Shown here: in pieces, positions 59,601 through 64,000 of the stretch | How the letters are laid out: every line of letters begins with the position of its first letter | How positions within the stretch are numbered: position 1 is the stretch's first letter | Source of the DNA: DTU064 sp045588245 | GTDB lineage: Bacteria; Bacillota; Clostridia; Oscillospirales; CAG-272 | Reading direction: 5' to 3' | Assembly (NCBI GenBank): GCA_045588245.1 | Contig: JAZNDW010000036.1 | Span: 1-64,000, forward strand | DNA length: 64,000 nucleotides | Notes under the pieces: generated by a model | The model's input: only the letters and a program-made list of their open reading frames with translations | Told to the model about the DNA's origin: nothing | Database searches by the model: none | Made by a program: the position numbers and the translations under genes

Positions 59601-61208
59601 ATGGCATTCATCAAAGCATACACGCGAGATATCGTCGACAGACGGACGTACCCGAGCGCGCTCGCCCATAGCGTTCATTTTGCCGTAAGCTATAACGGTG
59701 TCGATTTCACTCCCCTCAAAGGTAACTACGGTATCCTTTTTCCTCGCGCGGAGATAGGCTCGAAAAACGAGATCCTCGAACGCGGAGCGGCATCTCCGAG
59801 GATCGCCGACCTCGGCTATAAATACGTCATCGTTGCCGAGTACGTCGATGCGGCAGGTAACGTGATCGACGAAGAATCTCTTTGGGCGTGGGAAACGTTT
59901 GATTTCGTCAGCTTTTCCGAGTCGGGACTCGTCAAAAAGTCCGAGCTCTTGCGTGAGCTGTCGGTTGCAACCGAAACTATAGCTATCGAAACATCGCTTA
60001 TCGAGGACATCATAAACGCATACATGCCCGTTCATTTCGTCCGCGCAGACCTGCCCGAAAGCGTAACGCTCTGCGATATTTCCGAGCTTGACGTCGTCCG
60101 TGCCGTCTGCCGATATTCCGACGGCTCGACTGACGTAAAGCCGATCGTTTGGGACACAGAATCGGTCTGCGGCAAGGGTACATACAAAATAAACGGACAG
60201 ATCATACAGCCCGAGTTTTCCTCGCCGTGTATCGAAGGCTTTGCCGATCCGACGGTGTTCCGATGGGAAGATAAATGGTACTTTTTAGCGACGAACGACA
60301 AAACGGGAAACGTCGGATTGTACGCTTCTCGCGCCGACACGGTAGAGGGACTGTTCACCCCCGACAATCCGCCTGTATGCATTTTGCCGTATAACGAAGA
60401 AAAAGGCTTGATCTCGACGTTCTGGGCGCCCGAATTTCACGTGATCGGCGGCGAGCTTTATATACTTTTCGCCGTCGGCGGAAAGGTATGGTCGCCGCAG
60501 TCGCACATGATGAAGCTGAAGCACGGCGGCGACATTCTGTCGCCCGACTCGTGGTATGATCCTGTGCGGATGATGAAAAAGGACGGCACCCCTCTCGGTG
60601 TCGGAGAGATCACGCTTGACATGACGTATTTTTCCGCGAACGGACGCCACTTTGTCGCGTGGTCACAGCGCACGTTTTCGCCCGTTGACTCGGGTTCGAT
60701 GATCTACATCGCCGAGATCTCGCCCGACGTGCCGTATCGACTCATAAGCGATCCGACGCTGATAGCGCGTCCGCTTTATGGCTGGGAGAATCAAAGCGGC
60801 ACCGTCAACAACGAAGGCCCGTACGCGCTTTTGCGCGACGGCAGGATATATTTAGCGTATTCGGGCGGCGCTGCCGGCGGATATTCGTATTCGCTCGGCT
60901 ATCTAATCGCCGACGCCGACGCGGACCTGCTTGTTGCGGAAAGCTGGCGCAAAACGATCACGCCCGTTCTGACCTCGTACGATACTGTTGACCGAGAGGG
61001 ATCGGGACACAACGCGTTTTACATCGGAGACGACGGCAAAACGATGATAACGTATCACGCGCAAAGGCTGAACTCCGACGGCAAGCGCAACACGTACATC
61101 CACCGCGTTCATTTTTCGCACAACGGTTATCCGATACTCAATATGATCCCCGAACGCGATCTGCCAAGCGGCGCACACGCCGTCAGCATCACGGTCACGA
61201 TCGAATAA
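59601..61208 (+). CDS. Glycoside hydrolase family 43-type protein (arabinosidase/xylosidase-like)
   Basis: 535 residues, no signal peptide, so probably cytoplasmic. Residues about 205-520 are a five-bladed beta-propeller with the GH43 triad: D216 in GFADPTVF, D340 in ITLDMTYF and E405 in NNEGPYAL, with WAPEFH between. GH43 enzymes remove arabinose or xylose from plant-fibre oligosaccharides. The N-terminal 200 residues are beta-rich and not assignable. GAGGTG precedes the ATG with 9 bases. It stands alone with its own promoter and terminator. Confidence 0.86.
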   Translation: MAFIKAYTRDIVDRRTYPSALAHSVHFAVSYNGVDFTPLKGNYGILFPRAEIGSKNEILERGAASPRIADLGYKYVIVAEYVDAAGNVIDEESLWAWETFDFVSFSESGLVKKSELLRELSVATETIAIETSLIEDIINAYMPVHFVRADLPESVTLCDISELDVVRAVCRYSDGSTDVKPIVWDTESVCGKGTYKINGQIIQPEFSSPCIEGFADPTVFRWEDKWYFLATNDKTGNVGLYASRADTVEGLFTPDNPPVCILPYNEEKGLISTFWAPEFHVIGGELYILFAVGGKVWSPQSHMMKLKHGGDILSPDSWYDPVRMMKKDGTPLGVGEITLDMTYFSANGRHFVAWSQRTFSPVDSGSMIYIAEISPDVPYRLISDPTLIARPLYGWENQSGTVNNEGPYALLRDGRIYLAYSGGAAGGYSYSLGYLIADADADLLVAESWRKTITPVLTSYDTVDREGSGHNAFYIGDDGKTMITYHAQRLNSDGKRNTYIHRVHFSHNGYPILNMIPERDLPSGAHAVSITVTIE

Positions 61209-61213
61209 CAATT

Positions 61214-61270
61214 ACTCCCCGTAAAACAGCGACGCTTTTGCGTAATCCGCTGTTTTACAGGGAGTTTTTT
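61214..61270 (+). terminator. Long hairpin terminator after the GH43-type gene
   Basis: ACTCCC and GTAAAACAGCG pair with CGCTGTTTTAC and GGGAGT around a 16-base loop, with one internal mismatch, then six T residues. Confidence 0.85.
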
Positions 61271-61277
61271 CATATTA

Positions 61278-61823
61278 TTATGCCGCAACGTCGCCGTCAA
61301 GGCTCCACAAGAGCACAAGCGAGCCGTCGCTGTTTTTATAGTATACGCGGTTGATCCGCAGGTCGAGATACGACTCTACCCCTTCGGGAGTTTTATAAAG
61401 CTGAACGTCACCAAAGCAAAGATTATCCCCGTCGGCGGAAAGGGAGAACTGACTGAATTGCGCATTTTCCGTCATGCTGAACAGCCGTCCCCACGTCGTC
61501 GTTTCACCCTCAATATACCACGAGCGGTACTCTATTTTATGCTGTAGATCTATGTAATCGTGCTCAGCATCGTGGATCAGTCCGCCGCGATATGCAGTGT
61601 GCTTGATTGGCGCATTTGCGTGAAACGTAATGACGCCGTCCGTAACCTCGCACCGTATGCCTCCCTCGATGTCTCCGTAATCCATGGCTTTCGGAATAAA
61701 GAATAACAAATACACCACAGCGAACAGCACAAATATCGTAAGCGCCGACAGCGTTATAAAATTCGTCACGCCGCCAAGGGTGATCTTTCTTTTGTTCATG
61801 TTATTTTCATAGCCGTATATCAT
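61278..61823 (-). CDS. Single-pass membrane protein of unknown function
   Basis: 181 residues from the ATG at 61823 behind GGAGA; an in-frame ATG at 61799 is the alternative. One helix (about 25-47) then an outer beta-rich part (about 55-181) with many Tyr and charged residues. No motif recognised. Convergent with the GH43-type gene. No promoter could be assigned with confidence. Confidence 0.6.
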   Translation of the reverse strand: MIYGYENNMNKRKITLGGVTNFITLSALTIFVLFAVVYLLFFIPKAMDYGDIEGGIRCEVTDGVITFHANAPIKHTAYRGGLIHDAEHDYIDLQHKIEYRSWYIEGETTTWGRLFSMTENAQFSQFSLSADGDNLCFGDVQLYKTPEGVESYLDLRINRVYYKNSDGSLVLLWSLDGDVAA

Positions 61824-62028
61824 AAACCGTTCTCCGTTTCCGAGGCACCTCACCTACACTATATATGTCGCCATTCGGATCAAAATCTTTCACAAAAATG
61901 ATAATGTTTTTATTTTATTAACAATTTACACGCGGTACTAATTTATATTGACGTCATTTGTTGCGCGAATGTTTCCTCATTCACCATTTCGTAACAAATT
62001 CGTGATTTTATTTTCAAAATATTAATTA

Positions 62029-62093
62029 ATAAGGTTCCTTATCATCTTGACGTTTGTTTTCTATGGGTGTAAAATAATGATAAGGAATCTTAC
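62029..62093 (+). promoter_or_regulatory. marR promoter flanked by two matching operators
   Basis: Operator 1 ATAAGG-TT-CCTTAT (62029-62042), -35 TTGACG (62047-62052), 17 bp, -10 TAAAAT (62070-62075), operator 2 ATAAGG-AA-TCTTAC (62080-62093). The two palindromes are alike and bracket the promoter, the classic layout of a self-repressing MarR gene. Confidence 0.85.
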
Positions 62094-62119
62094 TAATCAC
62101 AAAATTGAAGGGAGCAAAA

Positions 62120-62593
62120 ATGACAGGTTTTGACTTAATGAAGCTGCTTCATCGGTTGGAAGCGCAGTCACGGCGCGATTTCATGCCTCAGCACAGCCAG
62201 GAACACCATCATCCGCCGCACGATGCACCGCCGCCGTTCAACGTTCACCACGGCAAAGGCCGCATCATCTCCGTTTTGTTCCGCCACGCGGGAATATCGC
62301 AAAAGGAGCTTGCCGAACGCCTTGCCATACGTCCGCAGTCACTTTCCGATGCCATATCCAAGCTTGAAACGGACGGGCTTATTTACCGCGAACGTTCCGA
62401 AGAGGATAAACGCGAACTTTTGCTTTACCTGACAGACTCGGGAAAACAAAGAGCCGAGGAAGTGCATCAACGCCGCACTATGCGAGCGGAGGAATTTTTT
62501 TCACCGCTGACGAATGAAGAAAAAGAAACGCTCGGAACACTTTTACAAAAACTTTGCGATGCGGACGAAAACAAGCAGTCTCCAAACAATTAA
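62120..62593 (+). CDS. MarR-family regulator with His-rich N-terminal segment
   Basis: 157 residues from the ATG at 62120 behind AGGGAG; the TTG 15 bases earlier overlaps that site. Residues about 25-44 hold nine His with Pro, unusual for MarR. The winged helix (about 48-125) includes KELAERLAIRPQSLSDAISKLETDGLIYRE. MarR proteins repress until a small ligand binds. Two matching palindromes flank its promoter, and the ABC exporter starts 32 bp after its stop codon, so it most likely controls both. A metal link through the His segment is possible but not shown. Confidence 0.88.
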   Translation: MTGFDLMKLLHRLEAQSRRDFMPQHSQEHHHPPHDAPPPFNVHHGKGRIISVLFRHAGISQKELAERLAIRPQSLSDAISKLETDGLIYRERSEEDKRELLLYLTDSGKQRAEEVHQRRTMRAEEFFSPLTNEEKETLGTLLQKLCDADENKQSPNN

Positions 62594-62625
62594 GTAAATT
62601 ATAAATATAGAAAGGAAATATTTTT

Positions 62626-64000
62626 ATGGGACCTATGATGGGACCGCCCCCCGGATGGGGCGGAAGACGAAATGATGACTTAAAACCTCCAAAGCCGAAA
62701 AACATCAAAGAGGTGCCGCAGTATCTCTGGCGCCTCATTTCAGGCTTCGTTTTCAGACTATTCTACATATTCAAGCTCGTATGGGATGCACGTCCGTCGC
62801 TATTATTCCTTATGATGTTTATGAGCGTGTTCAACGGTATCGTGCCCGTATTGGGATCGCTTATCTCAGCCGACTTGATCAACTCGCTCGTTGCGCCTTT
62901 GAAAGTCGAGCAATACACCGTCGTCGGTAAATTCATAATCAATCTGACGGATGCCGCCGCGACGTCGGACGGTTGGCGCGTAATAATGTCGCTGTTGATA
63001 CTGCAGTTCTCATATATGCTCTTCAACTCGGTGGTCTCGAGCCTTTATAATATGTTCGTCAACATCTCCGGCGAGATCGTTACGAACCATATCAAAGTCA
63101 AGATCATCAACAAGGCAAAGGAAGTAGACATCGCAAGCTTCGACCTGCCCTCGTTCTACGAAAAGCTTGAGAACGCAAACCGCGAAGCGGGTTCGCGTCC
63201 GATCCAGATCATGCGCTCCACCTTCAGCCTCGTTTCGACTATCATCACAATGACGAGCTATATCGTCATTCTCTCGAACGTTGCTTCGTGGATCTCGTTC
63301 GTTGTGATCCTTCTGGCTATCCCCTCTGCCATTATCAACTTCACGTACAGAAGAAAGACCTTCTTCTATATGCGTCGCCGCAGTAAAGACCGCCGCCAGA
63401 TGGACTATTACAGCAACCTGATGGTAAACAAGGACATGGTAAAAGAGATCCGTCTTTTCGGACTTTCCGACACTTTTATCGCACGCTTCCGCGAAACGTT
63501 CAAGAAATATTACGCAGGCATCAAACGCCTCATCATCAACGAAAACATCTGGCACATTTCCGTGTCGATCTTCTCTTCCGTCGTCAACTGTTTGCTTTAT
63601 CTCTTTATTGCAAAGCAGGTATTTGCAGGCATATTTGCTATCGGTGATTACTCGCTTTACACCGGTGCGCTTTCGTCCGTTTCACACGGTGTTGCAAGCC
63701 TTATCGGCGTCGTTTCTTCCATTTATGAGGGCGGTCTTTTCATTGACAACCTCATCCTCTTCATGAAAGAAGAAAAGCGCATCAAGCCGAAGCTTGACTG
63801 CAATCCCGAAAACAAGCTCGCCGAGCCGCGACACGTTAAGCGCCGCTGCGGTCACACGATCGAATTCAAAAACGTATGCTTCAGCTATCCCGGCACCGAG
63901 CGTATGGTTCTCAAAAACATCAATTTCAAGCTGAATGAAGGCGAGACCTGTGTTCTTGTCGGCTTGAACGGCGCAGGCAAAACGACGCTCATCAAGCTTC
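62626..64000 (+). CDS. ABC exporter, cut by window end
   Basis: 458 residues are visible; the frame is open to the last base. AAAGGAAA lies 9 bases before the ATG. The start MGPMMGPPPGWGGRR is Pro/Gly-rich and unusual. A six-helix exporter domain (about 40-390) follows, then the start of the nucleotide-binding domain with EFKNVCFSYPG and a Walker A of GLNGAGKTT at the right edge. Type: multidrug/peptide exporter family. It likely has a second half-transporter beyond the window. Controlled by the adjacent MarR gene by position. Confidence 0.85.
   Translation, partial: MGPMMGPPPGWGGRRNDDLKPPKPKNIKEVPQYLWRLISGFVFRLFYIFKLVWDARPSLLFLMMFMSVFNGIVPVLGSLISADLINSLVAPLKVEQYTVVGKFIINLTDAAATSDGWRVIMSLLILQFSYMLFNSVVSSLYNMFVNISGEIVTNHIKVKIINKAKEVDIASFDLPSFYEKLENANREAGSRPIQIMRSTFSLVSTIITMTSYIVILSNVASWISFVVILLAIPSAIINFTYRRKTFFYMRRRSKDRRQMDYYSNLMVNKDMVKEIRLFGLSDTFIARFRETFKKYYAGIKRLIINENIWHISVSIFSSVVNCLLYLFIAKQVFAGIFAIGDYSLYTGALSSVSHGVASLIGVVSSIYEGGLFIDNLILFMKEEKRIKPKLDCNPENKLAEPRHVKRRCGHTIEFKNVCFSYPGTERMVLKNINFKLNEGETCVLVGLNGAGKTTLIKL

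Noticed and set aside
1..64000. CRISPR arrays, tRNA or rRNA genes, prophage
   Set aside because: No short direct-repeat/spacer arrays, no cloverleaf-like stretches in the gaps that I examined, and no phage structural genes. A tRNAscan or CRISPR search would settle it.

Overview
The window reads as chromosomal DNA of an anaerobic, endospore-forming member of the Clostridia, probably a gut Oscillospirales-type lineage. The main reasons are a spoIIGA-sigE pair, the dgt-dnaG-rpoD arrangement usual in Firmicutes, a split sodium-pumping biotin decarboxylase operon, strong AGGAGG-type ribosome sites, and many sigma-A promoters with TTGACA/TATAAT-like boxes spaced 17 bp. GlnRS is encoded beside GluRS. 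There is no rRNA, tRNA, CRISPR array, phage or recognisable insertion sequence. Species cannot be named from the sequence alone.

Layout. (1) 44-10197, minus strand: five consecutive genes for large exported proteins built from a shared set of modules. Two carry TlpA-like thioredoxin domains (CQPC and CSAC), three are lipoproteins, and one ends in a PQTG sortase-like anchor with three exact-period 342-bp repeats. (2) 10505-13076, plus: a GH4 glycosidase and an HTH protein fused to a bactofilin-like repeat domain. (3) 13136-16485, minus: gltX-glnS. (4) 16733-18083, plus: a DivIVA-like protein coupled to an HTH-TPR regulator. (5) 18401-23400, plus: a carboxyltransferase / OadG / biotin carrier / OadB / OadA operon. 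(6) 23442-24424: a gene-poor stretch with what looks like a decayed reading frame. (7) 24464-29623, minus: MoxR, DUF58, a DUF4129-like membrane protein and XpaC. (8) 29994-35264, plus: ABC exporter, DUF1854 protein, ABC exporter. (9) 35323-40175, minus: a lipoprotein, yebC, argS and a long prs. (10) 40439-47481: a membrane protein, trmO, a CotH-family surface protein, a ferredoxin-type aldo/keto reductase, a zinc-ribbon TM2 protein and a solute-binding lipoprotein. (11) 47761-57329, minus: a housekeeping block of rpoD, dnaG, dgt, yigZ, hflX, rpmE, sigE, spoIIGA and a DUF1015 gene. (12) 57441-59386, minus: an ECF sigma factor with a putative membrane anti-sigma factor whose outer part carries YD-like repeats. 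(13) 59601-64000: a GH43-type glycosidase, a small membrane protein, and a MarR regulator with clear operators in front of an ABC exporter cut by the window end.

How it fits together. The core genes cover translation, replication initiation, PRPP supply and sporulation. The carboxyltransferase operon suggests a sodium-motive step in fermentation. The glycosidases and the solute-binding lipoprotein suggest plant- or mucin-sugar use. The least explained part is the 10-kb locus of modular exported thioredoxin-like proteins. Next come the ABC-DUF1854-ABC unit with metal-binding-looking cytoplasmic insertions and the ECF/YD-repeat sensor pair.
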